From assembly GCA_044224495.1 (NCBI GenBank), contig JBGAKG010000036.1, forward strand, positions 1 to 64,000: 64,000 bases of DNA, read 5' to 3'. Source of the DNA: JBGAKG01 sp044224495 (lineage in GTDB: Bacteria; Myxococcota_A; Polyangia; Polyangiales; Polyangiaceae). The notes under the pieces are model-generated. The model made no database searches. It was not told where the DNA came from and saw only the letters and a program-made list of their open reading frames with translations. Numbering within the stretch: the stretch's first letter is position 1; every line of letters starts with the position of its first letter. Positions 7,684 to 17,466 of this stretch are shown in pieces. The translations under genes and the position numbers were made by a program.

Positions 7684-9492
7684 ATGCGCAGCACCCGCCC
7701 CACCCTCGTCGCCGCCTCCGTCTCGCTCGCCTGCCTCGCCTCGGGCGTGCTCTTCGTCGCCTGCGGCGGCGGTGGGGGCAGCCCGTTCAACCCCGACGAC
7801 GGTGGCGGAGGAAACGACGGCGCGGTGGACGACTCGCCGTTCAACTTCCCCGACGGCGGAGGGGACGGCACATCGACGTGCACGAAGTGCTCGCCCGATC
7901 TGCACTCGATCCTGGACTGCAACGACAACGTCATCACGACCTGCCCCGGTGACCAGGGCTGCGGCGCGGGCGGCACGTGCGTCGCCGCGTGCGACAGCGC
8001 CGCGCAGAACAAGAGCTCGATCGGGTGCGACTACTACGCCATCCCGGCCGACGGCTGGAGCAACATCCCCGAGTTCAACGCGGGCACGAGCGACGGCAGC
8101 TGCTTCGCGGCGTTCGTCACGAACACGTGGGGCTCGCCGATCAAGGTGAGCCTCGAGTTCAAAGGTCAGAACATCGACGGCACGTCGCACGCGTACATCC
8201 CGACCGGCTCGGGCGCGAGCATCACCTACACGCCGGTCCCGCCAACGGGCATCCCGGCGAACCAGATGGCGATCGTGTTCCTCGCCCACTACGGGTCGAC
8301 CGCATCGTTCAAGACGCTGTGCCCGAACGGCGTGAGCCCGGCGATCACGAACGTCGACGTGGGGACCCACGGCACCGCGAAGGGCAACGCGATCCGCGTG
8401 CTCACGACCGTGCCGGCGGTGGTCTACGACATCTATCCCTACGGCGGCGCGCAGACCTACACCGCGAGCGCCACGCTGCTGCTCCCCACGAGCGTGTGGG
8501 ACACGAACTACCTCGCGGTGAGCGCGTGGAACCCGAACACCACCTACAAGTGGCCGATGAACGTCGGCGTCGTCGCGCAGCAAGACGGCACGAAGGTCAC
8601 CATCTCGCCCACGACCGCGATCGTGGCGCGCGGCAGCGTCGCCGGCACCGGCCAGGGCGTCCCGATCACGTACGACTTGAACCGCGGCGAGCACTTGCAG
8701 TTTGCACAGCTCACGGAGCTGAGCGGCAGCCCGATCCAATCGAACTTCCCGATCGGCCTCTGGGGCGGCCACTACTGCATGAACATCCCCGACGCGCAGT
8801 ACGCGTGCGACGCGGCGCACCAGCAGATCCCGCCGGTGAAGGCGCTCGGCAACGAGTACGTCGCGGTGGCGCATCGCCCGCGGAGCCAGAGCGACAACCC
8901 GCCGTGGCGCATCCTGGGCGCGGTCGACGGGACCACGCTCACCTACGATCCGCCCGTGAGCGGCGCGCCGGCTACGCTCTCGAGCGGGCAGCTCGTGGAG
9001 TTCCCCGCGACGGGGCCGTTCGTCGTGAAGTCGCAGGACGACAAGCACCCCTTCTACCTCGCCGGCCACATGGTCGGCGCGCAAGCGGGCGGCGCGGGCC
9101 AGCTCGGCGATCCGGAGACGGTGAACGTGGTGCCGCCGGCGCAGTACCTGGGGAGCTACATCTTCTTCACCGATCCGACGTACGCGGAGACGAACCTGGT
9201 TCTCGTGCGCAAGAAGACGGCGCAGGGGTTCAAGGACGTGACGCTCGACTGCGCCGGTGTCGTTACCGGGTGGGCGGCCGTCGGCGCGACGGACTACCAG
9301 TGGACGCGCGTCGATCTGCAAAAGGGAAAGCAGAAGGTCGGCTCGTGCGACAACGGGCGCCACGAGATCAAGAGCGATGCACCGTTCGGGATCACGGTGT
9401 GGGGCTTCGACACGACGGTGAGCTACGCCTACCCGGCAGGGGCGAGCGTGCGGCCGATCAACACGGTGACCGTTCCGCCGACGCCGAAGTGA
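7684..9492 (+). CDS. IgGFc-binding-domain lipoprotein
   Basis: This 602-residue predicted lipoprotein has signal sequence and lipobox LFVACGGG at about residue 27, a Gly/Asp-rich linker (NPDDGGGGNDG), a small CTKCSPDLHSI Cys motif, then about 450 residues matching the bacterial IgGFc-binding N-terminal domain. Its typical elements are NIPEFNAGTSDGSCFAAFVTN near 105-125, YDIYPYGGA near 245, SNFPIGLWGGH near 345, and the closing DAPFGITVWGFDTTVSYAYPA. This family is frequent in myxobacteria; the bacterial ligand is unknown, so IgG binding should not be assumed. A zinc-ribbon protein follows 7 bp later, perhaps in one operon. Confidence 0.85.
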   Translation: MRSTRPTLVAASVSLACLASGVLFVACGGGGGSPFNPDDGGGGNDGAVDDSPFNFPDGGGDGTSTCTKCSPDLHSILDCNDNVITTCPGDQGCGAGGTCVAACDSAAQNKSSIGCDYYAIPADGWSNIPEFNAGTSDGSCFAAFVTNTWGSPIKVSLEFKGQNIDGTSHAYIPTGSGASITYTPVPPTGIPANQMAIVFLAHYGSTASFKTLCPNGVSPAITNVDVGTHGTAKGNAIRVLTTVPAVVYDIYPYGGAQTYTASATLLLPTSVWDTNYLAVSAWNPNTTYKWPMNVGVVAQQDGTKVTISPTTAIVARGSVAGTGQGVPITYDLNRGEHLQFAQLTELSGSPIQSNFPIGLWGGHYCMNIPDAQYACDAAHQQIPPVKALGNEYVAVAHRPRSQSDNPPWRILGAVDGTTLTYDPPVSGAPATLSSGQLVEFPATGPFVVKSQDDKHPFYLAGHMVGAQAGGAGQLGDPETVNVVPPAQYLGSYIFFTDPTYAETNLVLVRKKTAQGFKDVTLDCAGVVTGWAAVGATDYQWTRVDLQKGKQKVGSCDNGRHEIKSDAPFGITVWGFDTTVSYAYPAGASVRPINTVTVPPTPK

Positions 9493-9499
9493 GGGACGA

Positions 9500-9790
9500 A
9501 TGACGAGCCCGGAGCTGAGCGAGATTCGTCGTCGAGCGTGTCCCGAGTGCGGGGCGGGCTTGGCGACGCTCACGCTCGGTGTCCCTTTTGCAACCGCGCC
9601 CACGTGCCGCTGTCATGGGATGAGCTCGCTCTACGCCGTGACGTGTCCGAGCTGCGGTGCGCCGCTGCTCGCGAGCGTCAACACGGCGCACGGCGCAAGC
9701 ATCGGTGATCGTCGTTCGCTCGCCGCCGCACGCGCCAGGCAGGACGCCCAGGCCCGCGAAGCGATCGCCGCCCGCTGGGAGCGCGACTGA
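9500..9790 (+). CDS. Small zinc-ribbon protein
   Basis: This 96-residue protein has two Cys pairs, CPECG (about residue 14) and CPSCG (about 50), with an extra C-x-C between them, consistent with a small zinc ribbon. The C-terminal 35 residues are a charged, Ala/Arg-rich helix. Start ATG 9500 has GAGGG close upstream and lies 7 bp after the IgGFc-domain gene. No family was recognised. The stop codon lies inside the first copy of a 16-bp direct repeat. Confidence 0.6.
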   Translation: MTSPELSEIRRRACPECGAGLATLTLGVPFATAPTCRCHGMSSLYAVTCPSCGAPLLASVNTAHGASIGDRRSLAAARARQDAQAREAIAARWERD

Positions 9791-9922
9791 GGTCCGTTCT
9801 CCTCTTCTCGTCCTTGTCCTTCTCTCTCCTCGAAGCCGCGCAGGTTCGAGACTGCAGGCGCCCTAGGCAAGGACAAGGGCAAGGGCAAGGGCAAGGGAGA
9901 GAGCGGTGAGGTCCGTTCTCCT
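9788..9922. repeat. 16-bp direct repeat bracketing an inverted-repeat segment
   Basis: TGAGGTCCGTTCTCCT occurs at 9788-9803 and again at 9907-9922. Between the copies are an imperfect inverted repeat (CTTGTCCTTCTCTCTCC on the left against AAGGACAAGG and GGGAGAGAG on the right), a central CTCGAA/TTCGAG hairpin and a short (AAGGGC)n run. The first copy carries the stop of the zinc-ribbon gene and the second the GTG start of the glycosyltransferase gene. It looks like a small inserted or duplicated element. Confidence 0.6.
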
Positions 9923-10913
9923 TCCGTTTCGCGACGCCGCTCCCACGCTCGGCGAAGCCGTCGCCAGCACGCTCGCGGACCTGCGACCCGACGACGAGGT
10001 CCTCCTCGTCGACGACGGCTCGACCGACGGGAGCAGCGCGATCGCGGCGCGCTTCGCGCGGGTGGACCCTCGCGTGCGCCCGCTCACCAGCGGCGGGAGC
10101 GGGCTCGTCGGCGCTCTCCAGTGCGGGCTCGCCGCGGCGCGGAGCGAGCTCGTCGCGCGGATGGATGCCGACGACGTCGTCCTGTCCGGCCGATTCGACG
10201 CGCAGGAGCAGGCGCTCAGCGCGGATCCCGCGCTCGCCGCGGTCGGGTGTCGCGTGCAACTTGCAAGCATCGGCGTCCCCCTCGGGGACGGCCTTCGCCG
10301 CTACGTCGCCTGGCAGAACGCTCTGGTCACCCCCGACGAGCACGCGCGCGATCGCTTCGTCGAGTCGCCCCTATGCCACCCGTCGGTGATGCTCCGGAAG
10401 AGCGCGATCGTGGCGGTCGGGGGATACCGCGACGTCGCGTGGCCGGAGGATTGGGACCTGTGGCTGCGCCTGATCGCGGCAGGTCATCGGATCGCGAAGG
10501 TCGCCCACGAAGGTCTCGTCTGGCGGCATCGCGCCGGGCGCGAGACGTTCGCTGCCGAGCGGTGCGGGGAAGAAGCTCTCCGGCGCGCGCGGGCGCACCA
10601 TCTGGCTCCTTGGCTGCGCGCGCGGGGAGCTCGGCAGACGCCGCTCGCGGTGTGGGGCGCCGGAGCAACGGGACGAAGGCTCGCTCGCGCGCTGGCGAGC
10701 GAGGGTTTCCCGGCGGCGCGGTTCTACGACATCGATCCGCGGAAGATCGGGCGGACGGCGTACGGCGCCCCCATCGTCGATGCGAAGGCGGCAATGCCAG
10801 GAGCAGGAACGCTCGTCGTCGCGCTGGGCGCGCGCGGGGCGCGGGCCGAAGTGCGGGGCAAGCTCCTCGCGCGGGGGTTCGTGGAGCTCGAGGACTTCGT
10901 CTGCGCAGCCTGA
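9906..10913 (+). CDS. Family 2 glycosyltransferase with C-terminal Rossmann-like domain
   Basis: This 335-residue cytoplasmic glycosyltransferase transfers a sugar from a nucleotide-sugar donor. The GT-A fold is visible: nucleotide-binding DEVLLVDDGSTDGS (about 36-50), metal-binding MDADD (about 85), and the acceptor-side PEDWDLWLRL (about 180). From about residue 245 a second, Rossmann-like part begins with VWGAGATGRRLARAL and FYDIDPRKIG, as in some polysaccharide-modifying GT2 fusions. Start is GTG 9906, preceded by GGGAGAGAG. Acceptor and product are unknown; a surface polysaccharide is likely. Confidence 0.82.
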   Translation: MRSVLLPFRDAAPTLGEAVASTLADLRPDDEVLLVDDGSTDGSSAIAARFARVDPRVRPLTSGGSGLVGALQCGLAAARSELVARMDADDVVLSGRFDAQEQALSADPALAAVGCRVQLASIGVPLGDGLRRYVAWQNALVTPDEHARDRFVESPLCHPSVMLRKSAIVAVGGYRDVAWPEDWDLWLRLIAAGHRIAKVAHEGLVWRHRAGRETFAAERCGEEALRRARAHHLAPWLRARGARQTPLAVWGAGATGRRLARALASEGFPAARFYDIDPRKIGRTAYGAPIVDAKAAMPGAGTLVVALGARGARAEVRGKLLARGFVELEDFVCAA

Positions 10914-10966
10914 GCGCCACGATGGGATGACGGAAGCCCGGCGGGCCGGCCATCTCGAAGGAATCG

Positions 10967-12256
10967 ATGGCGATTCGCGCGTGCTCCAACACCGATGGGC
11001 GCCGGACACCGGTGCTCGTCGGGATTGCCGTCTTCGTCGCGACCGCAGGGGCGTGTGGGGGCCGCACCCCGCTTCGCCAAGGCGTCCCCGATCCCGAGGT
11101 CGTCGACGCGGCGCTCGACGAGGGCATCGACGCTCCCCCCGACGTCCTCGCAGATGGGGATGGCGAGGTCGCCGACGCCGCTCCGGATCGCCCGATCCTC
11201 CCTCCTCCGGTCGGGCGCGTGGCCTCGGTATTCGCGGGTCCCACCCACACGTGCGCGCTCTCGACCGACGGGCAGCTCGCCTGTTGGGGGAACAACGAGT
11301 TCGGACAGCTCGGGGACGGCACGACGAAGAATCGAACGGCACCCGTCCCGGTCCCCCTCGCGAACGTCAAGAGCGCCGACCTCGGCGACTCCCATACGTG
11401 CGCCGCGAAGGCGAACGGCGAGGTCTGGTGTTGGGGCGAGAACACCTGGGGTCAGCTCGGCGGCGGAACGAAGGGGAGCCCCGTGCCGAAGCCCGTGCCC
11501 GCGCTCCTCTCGAACGCCACCCTGATCGCGAGCGGCCAGTACTTCACGTGTGCCCAGACGGGCGACGCGCGCGCGTCGTGTTGGGGGAGCAACCTGAACG
11601 GCAGCCTCGGCAACGGGACCACCGTCGACAGCGCGAAGCCCACCGACGTGGTGGGCGTGAGCCCCGTGGACGCTCTCTCCGCGCGGTTCTGGCATGCGTG
11701 CGCGGTCACGTCGGGTTCGGTGCGATGCTGGGGCCTCAACGACCACGGCCAACTCGGCGACGCGACGACGACGAACCGAAAGACGCCCGTCGCCGCCGTC
11801 GGCATCACCGACGCCGTGAAGGTCTCGCTGGGCTTCGAGCACTCGTGCGCGCTTCGCACCGGCGGGCGCGTCGCGTGTTGGGGCGGCAACGAACATGGCC
11901 AGTTGGGAAACGGCAATCAGAAGGACTCGAGGATCCCCGTCCCGATCGTGTTCGGCGAGCCGGTCGTCGACGTCGCCGCGGGCGGCTACTTCACGTGCGT
12001 GATCACGGTGAGCGGTGCCCTCCGCTGCGTCGGCGCGAACACCTACGGGGAGCTCGGGAACGGGTCCGCGGTGATCGACAGCCTCTCCTTCGTGACCACG
12101 ATCCCGGCCGGCGTGCGCGCGGTCTCCGCGAACTACCTCCACGCGTGCGCCGTCCTGCAGTCGAACGCGCTCCAGTGCTGGGGCGCAAACCTCTACGGAG
12201 AGGTCGGGGACGGAACGACGCAAGAGCGGCGGAGCCCGGTGACGATCGATCTCTGA
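10967..12256 (+). CDS. RCC1-repeat lipoprotein
   Basis: This 429-residue secreted protein has an N-terminal signal with a Cys at GACGGRT (about residue 30) and an Asp/Ala-rich linker. It then has about seven RCC1 repeats of roughly 50 residues, each with CALSTDG-type, CWG and GQLGDGT motifs (for example LACWGNNEFGQLGDGT). RCC1 repeats form a seven-bladed propeller, so the predicted structure is a complete propeller on a lipid anchor. Bacterial members of this type are abundant in myxobacteria, with no established function. Start ATG 10967 has AAGGA upstream. Confidence 0.88.
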   Translation: MAIRACSNTDGRRTPVLVGIAVFVATAGACGGRTPLRQGVPDPEVVDAALDEGIDAPPDVLADGDGEVADAAPDRPILPPPVGRVASVFAGPTHTCALSTDGQLACWGNNEFGQLGDGTTKNRTAPVPVPLANVKSADLGDSHTCAAKANGEVWCWGENTWGQLGGGTKGSPVPKPVPALLSNATLIASGQYFTCAQTGDARASCWGSNLNGSLGNGTTVDSAKPTDVVGVSPVDALSARFWHACAVTSGSVRCWGLNDHGQLGDATTTNRKTPVAAVGITDAVKVSLGFEHSCALRTGGRVACWGGNEHGQLGNGNQKDSRIPVPIVFGEPVVDVAAGGYFTCVITVSGALRCVGANTYGELGNGSAVIDSLSFVTTIPAGVRAVSANYLHACAVLQSNALQCWGANLYGEVGDGTTQERRSPVTIDL

Positions 12257-12328
12257 GGCAACTCCCGACGCTCGGCGACTCAGGTAATGACCATGGCCAC
12301 GCGGTCCCGGTGGACCGACGATGGACCC

Positions 12329-12817
12329 ATGCCGACGCAGGAGCTCACCAAGTACACGGCCGGCGCCCAGGCCACCCACTCCGTCGAGTGGCGCTGCGCC
12401 CACTGCGGGTGCGCCGGTCGCATCACCGTCACCGACGAGTCACGCTCCTCGCACACCGTCGGCGGCTGGAACCACGACCCGCGCTTTCAGCAGGACCAGC
12501 TCGCGGGCGCTCACCATCGCGCCCATCACCAAGCCCTTCAGCAAGCGAAAGAGACGGCACGCATCGCGCCGTGCCCCCGGTGCGGGCGGCGCCCCAGCGG
12601 CGGGGTCGCTCGCTACGTCGTCACGTACGTGCTCCTCACCCTCGTGCTGCTCGCCATCGGGGGCGGGCTCGGCGCCGGCGTGGTGGTGTTCGACTGGAGC
12701 TTCGTGGTCGGGCTCTTCGGGCTCGCGACGATGGCGTTCGCGGTCATCCTCGTCGTGATCTCCATCCAGGGGTATCGCGACGCTCGAACGAAGGCCGTCT
12801 TCACCGACCTCGCCTGA
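12329..12817 (+). CDS. Zinc-ribbon membrane protein
   Basis: This 162-residue protein has one zinc ribbon split between CAHCGC (about residue 22) and CPRCGRR (about 80), separated by a His-rich segment (HHRAHHQ). Two transmembrane helices follow, YVVTYVLLTLVLLAIGGGLGAG and VVGLFGLATMAFAVILVVIS. The ATG at 12329 is preferred because the MPTQELTKY segment is the first plausible N-terminus; an upstream ATG at 12287 adds 14 residues. No function was recognised. It converges with the next gene. Confidence 0.6.
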   Translation: MPTQELTKYTAGAQATHSVEWRCAHCGCAGRITVTDESRSSHTVGGWNHDPRFQQDQLAGAHHRAHHQALQQAKETARIAPCPRCGRRPSGGVARYVVTYVLLTLVLLAIGGGLGAGVVVFDWSFVVGLFGLATMAFAVILVVISIQGYRDARTKAVFTDLA

Positions 12818-12840
12818 GCCCCCCCCGACGGCCCGGGCTC

Positions 12841-13527
12841 TCACCGGCGCTTCTTCCACCGCGTCCACCCCGCGACGGCGACCAGGACCGACAAACCGAG
12901 CACGACGTAGTGCCAGACGCGGCGAGTCCGGTGGCGCGACGGCGTCAGGCCGCTCATCGAACCGACGAGGTCGTCCCCCATGACCTCCACCCCGAGCTCG
13001 TGCGCCTTGGGGCCGAGCACGGCGACGGAGTAGGTCCCCTCGTCGGCCACGAGCACGTAGTACATCTGATGCTGCAGCACGGGGTCCGGCGGAACGGTGC
13101 GCTCGACGGTCAGCCTCGCGTACTGAACGTCGTTCACGCGCATCAACTCGACCTTCGGGTGGGCTCCCGACTGGGCTTCGAAGCGCGCCATCTGCTCGTC
13201 CGCGTCGGACCACGAGAGCTCCTCACCGGGCTCCTGACGGACGACCAGGACGGTCGCTTTCCAGTCCCGATGTTCGACGCTCGCGGCGAAGATCGGCCGG
13301 GCACCGATGGCCGCGGTACGGAGCCGCAACGCTTCCCGAACGCCGTTCAGCGTCTCGGCGTCACACTCGGGCGGGAGCGTGGGTGGCGTCGGAGTGGCCA
13401 CGCAGACACGTGCATCCTCGGGCGCGAGGGTGAACCGCACGCGTCCGTCGGTGATGACCTCCGCGCGCGCGTCGGTCCCGACGAGCGCGAGGGCGGGCAC
13501 CAGGAGCAGCGCGGCGCGGAGCCTCAT
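12841..13527 (-). CDS. Secreted, C-terminally membrane-anchored hypothetical protein
   Basis: This 228-residue protein starts with a clear signal peptide (MRLRAALLLVPALALVGTDARA) and ends with a transmembrane helix (HYVVLGLSVLVAVAGWT) and a basic tail WKKRR. It is therefore a periplasmic domain of about 170 residues anchored at the C-terminus. The domain contains ARVCVATPTPPTLPPEC and a stretch GVEVMGDDLVGSMSGL, but no family was recognised. The start at 13527 is supported by the signal peptide and by TATGCT 7 bases upstream (13535-13540). It lies downstream of ftsZ on the same strand, beyond a hairpin. Confidence 0.7.
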   Translation of the reverse strand: MRLRAALLLVPALALVGTDARAEVITDGRVRFTLAPEDARVCVATPTPPTLPPECDAETLNGVREALRLRTAAIGARPIFAASVEHRDWKATVLVVRQEPGEELSWSDADEQMARFEAQSGAHPKVELMRVNDVQYARLTVERTVPPDPVLQHQMYYVLVADEGTYSVAVLGPKAHELGVEVMGDDLVGSMSGLTPSRHRTRRVWHYVVLGLSVLVAVAGWTRWKKRR

Positions 13528-13567
13528 CCGCTGGAGCATAGGCGCTGGCAGCGACCGCCGAAATGGC

Positions 13568-13604
13568 GACGTCCGCGGGGCGCTCTCGCACCACCGCGGA
13601 CGTC
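13568..13604 (-). terminator. Hairpin downstream of ftsZ
   Basis: GACGTCCGCGG (13568-13578) and CCGCGGACGTC (13594-13604) form a perfect 11-bp stem with a 15-nt loop, 27 bases after the ftsZ stop on the minus strand. A proper T-run is lacking, so it may stabilise the mRNA end or work with Rho. It lies between ftsZ and the next minus-strand gene. Confidence 0.5.
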
Positions 13605-13630
13605 TTGCGTGCCTGTCGGCACGTCTCGGA

Positions 13631-14881
<1,251 letters not shown>

Positions 14882-14990
14882 GACCTTTCCTCCACTTGTT
14901 CCGCTTCGTCGCCGGTGAAGAGCGCCTCTCTCTTCGCGCGGCAGCGGTGAAATCCCGTTTCGTTTCGCTACGCCTTGCTGCGCGACCTTC

Positions 14991-16268
14991 TCAGAAGGCC
15001 GCCTTGATCCATTCCCAGAAGCGACCCTTCGACTGCGGGGCGACTTCCTTCTCCGAGACCTGCGACTTGAGCCGAATCATCGACGGCGACGCCGAGATGA
15101 TCTCGCGCGTACGCGCTTCCGCGATCGCGCCGGCTCCGAACTTCACCAGCCCGACACCGGTCGAGTACTGCGGACCGTGTACCAATTGGGTAATGCCCTT
15201 CACGCCGACCGGGTAACCGATGCGGACGGGCATGCCGAGGATCTCCTCGGCGAACTCCGGCATCCCTTCCAGGAGCACGGCGCCGCCGGTGAGGATGACG
15301 CCGGCCGAGAGCTGCTCGAGCAGGCCGGTGTCCTCGATCCGCTTCCGGATCGCGGCGAACATCTCTTCGACGCGCGGCTCGATGATGTCGGAGAGCACGC
15401 GGCGCGCGGTGCGGCGCGGAGCGTGACCGCCGACGCCGGGGACTTCGATCTCTTCCTCGTCGCCGACCATGCGGCCGAGCGCGCAGCCCGAGTTGCGCTT
15501 GAGTCGGTCGGCCTCGCCCATCGGGGTGCGCAGGCCGGCGGCGACGTCGCTCGTGATGTTGTTGCCGCCGACGGGGATGACGCTGGTGTGCGCGATGCCG
15601 CCGTCGACGTAGAGCAGGATGTCGGTCGTGCCGCCGCCGATGTCGATGACCGCGGCGCCGATCTCCTTTTCGTCGTCCGAGAGCACCGCCTCGGCGCTCG
15701 CGAGCGGCTCGAGGACGACGTCGGCGACGGTCAGGCCGCAGCGCTCGGCGCAGCGGATGACGTTCTGCACGCAGCTCGTGGCTGCGGTGACGAGGTTGAC
15801 CTTGGCGCCGAGGCGCACGCCGCTCATGCCGATCGGGTCGCGGATGCCGTCTTGGGCGTCGACGACGTACTCGCGCGGGAGCACGTGGAGGATCTGGCGG
15901 TCCGCATCGACCGGGATGGCGCGGGCGCCTTCGAGGACGCGCTCGACGTCGGCGCGGGTGACCTCGCCGCCGGCGATCGCCGCGACGCCGTCGGACGTCT
16001 GCGAGCGGATGTGGCTCCCGGCGACGCCGGCGTAGACGGTGCGGATCTCGACGCCGGCCATCGTCTGGGCCGCGTCGATCGCTTCCTTGATCGAGCGGAC
16101 GGTCCACTCGATGTTGGAGACGATGCCCTTGCGGAGCCCGCGGCAGGGGACCGAGCCGACCCCGAGGATCGTGATCCCGTCGGCGTCGACCTCGCCGACG
16201 ACCGCGCACACCTTGGTGGTGCCGATGTCGAGCCCGACGACGATCTCGGATTCGGATTGGTGGCTCAT
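14991..16268 (-). CDS. ftsA: Cell division protein FtsA
   Basis: This 425-residue actin-like ATPase tethers FtsZ to the membrane. Visible motifs are the phosphate-1 loop GLDIGTTKVCAVVGE (about 11-25), the SHS2/1C insertion, phosphate-2 IDIGGGTTDI (about 205) and the adenosine motif ILTGGAVLLEGM (about 330). The C-terminal amphipathic helix GRFWEWIKAAF is the membrane-targeting sequence. The ATG has GGGGAG upstream. It directly precedes ftsZ. A palindrome copy at 15179 lies in its coding region, where ATT ACC CAA TTG GTA stands out from the codon use around it. Confidence 0.98.
   Translation of the reverse strand: MSHQSESEIVVGLDIGTTKVCAVVGEVDADGITILGVGSVPCRGLRKGIVSNIEWTVRSIKEAIDAAQTMAGVEIRTVYAGVAGSHIRSQTSDGVAAIAGGEVTRADVERVLEGARAIPVDADRQILHVLPREYVVDAQDGIRDPIGMSGVRLGAKVNLVTAATSCVQNVIRCAERCGLTVADVVLEPLASAEAVLSDDEKEIGAAVIDIGGGTTDILLYVDGGIAHTSVIPVGGNNITSDVAAGLRTPMGEADRLKRNSGCALGRMVGDEEEIEVPGVGGHAPRRTARRVLSDIIEPRVEEMFAAIRKRIEDTGLLEQLSAGVILTGGAVLLEGMPEFAEEILGMPVRIGYPVGVKGITQLVHGPQYSTGVGLVKFGAGAIAEARTREIISASPSMIRLKSQVSEKEVAPQSKGRFWEWIKAAF
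15179..15193. repeat. Iterated palindrome copy 2 (GTACCAATTGGGTAA)
   Basis: This copy of the GTACCAANTTGGTAC motif has 2 mismatches and lies inside ftsA, where the protein reads ITQLVH. Five successive codons (ATT ACC CAA TTG GTA) include four that are uncommon in this gene. Confidence 0.55.
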
Positions 16269-16428
16269 CGCTCCCCTCGTCGCATGGCGCGGGGATCAGG
16301 GCCAAATTCTCGACGGCGATACCACCGAAAGGGTGGCGGATTTGGCGGAGATGGACCTACCTGTAGGAAGAAAAAGGACGAATCCGGAAAGGGAACGGGA
16401 GTGGGAACGCGGAATGGGAGAGCGGGGA

Positions 16429-17457
16429 TCAGCCGATGGTTCGCACGATTTCCGTGCGGTCGGCGTTCCAGATTTCCGTCGGGACCACGCGGATCACGGC
16501 CTTTCCCGATGGGAGGGGGTAGTCGCCCCGCTTCACTGGGATTTCCAGGATCGCCGTTTGGTCGGCAGGGGACAGACGCAGCTCGTTGCCGTCTGCCGAG
16601 GTCGACTTCGCCGAGCGCAGCACCACCGCCCCCTTTGGCCAGAGCACCCGAGCGGTGCGCCCGAAGGCGAGGCGGCCCCTCATCGCGATCCGCAGGTTGT
16701 CGAGGATGTTGGCGCCCACGACCAGGACGGCTCGCTTACCGTCGGTCTCCAAGCGCCCCGACGAGACGAAGAACATCTCCATCGAGGAGCCCTCGGCCGC
16801 CGTCCCCTCTTCCACGCGCTTTCGGAGCTTTGAGTCGTCCAGCCAGCTCCGGCGTCCCAGGTCCGTGACGAGAGCGGCATCGCGCGTTGCGATCAAGTCC
16901 AGGAACGACTGGGTGTTCCACTCCATCGTCGCCGCGTACTCGTCTTGCGTCAGACCGACGAGCTGGATGAACTCGAAGGCCCCGTGGGGCGAATCGACGC
17001 GCGGAAGCTGCGGGTCCCGGGCGAACGCGAGCGCGGTGATCCGTGTGTCGCGCTCGAGCGCGATCGGCCCGTTGAGCGTCATGTGGTGCCCCGCGGCGAA
17101 GGTGTTGCCCGACTTGAAGACGTACCGCGCGAGGTTTTGGAGGAGCGCGAGGGGCCACGTCGGCGGTCCGTCGCCTCGCGCTCCGGGATCGATCACCCGA
17201 AGCGTGAGCTCGAAGCCCCACCCGCTCCGCTCGTCGAGCTCGGAGTCCTTCGCGTGGAGCTCGGTGAACCCGTACGTCACGTAGTGCCAGTGGGGTCTTC
17301 CCCCGAGCTCGCTTCGGAACGCGCTGATCCCTTCGAGCGGATCGGGGCCGCCGAAGGAAGCCGGCAAGGCCGGCGCCCAGTGTTGGGGAGACTGGTCCCC
17401 GTAGACGCGCTCGAGAGCGGCGTCGATCGCCTCCCATCCCGGCGAACCGTCATCCAT
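16429..17457 (-). CDS. Suppressor-of-fused (SUFU) domain protein
   Basis: This 342-residue protein matches the SUFU domain found in bacteria: HWAPALPASFGGPDPLEGIS (about 26-45), HWHYVTYGFTELH (about 56-68), GWGFELTLRV (about 80) and GHHMTLNGPI (about 125). The C-terminal third (from about 230) is a separate region with no recognised family. In bacteria, SUFU proteins are often linked to toxin immunity or effector binding, but no toxin is visible here, so the role is unknown. It starts 9 bp after the preceding gene, forming a pair with it, between ftsQ and ftsA. Confidence 0.75.
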   Translation of the reverse strand: MDDGSPGWEAIDAALERVYGDQSPQHWAPALPASFGGPDPLEGISAFRSELGGRPHWHYVTYGFTELHAKDSELDERSGWGFELTLRVIDPGARGDGPPTWPLALLQNLARYVFKSGNTFAAGHHMTLNGPIALERDTRITALAFARDPQLPRVDSPHGAFEFIQLVGLTQDEYAATMEWNTQSFLDLIATRDAALVTDLGRRSWLDDSKLRKRVEEGTAAEGSSMEMFFVSSGRLETDGKRAVLVVGANILDNLRIAMRGRLAFGRTARVLWPKGAVVLRSAKSTSADGNELRLSPADQTAILEIPVKRGDYPLPSGKAVIRVVPTEIWNADRTEIVRTIG

Positions 17458-17466
17458 GGGCTCCCC

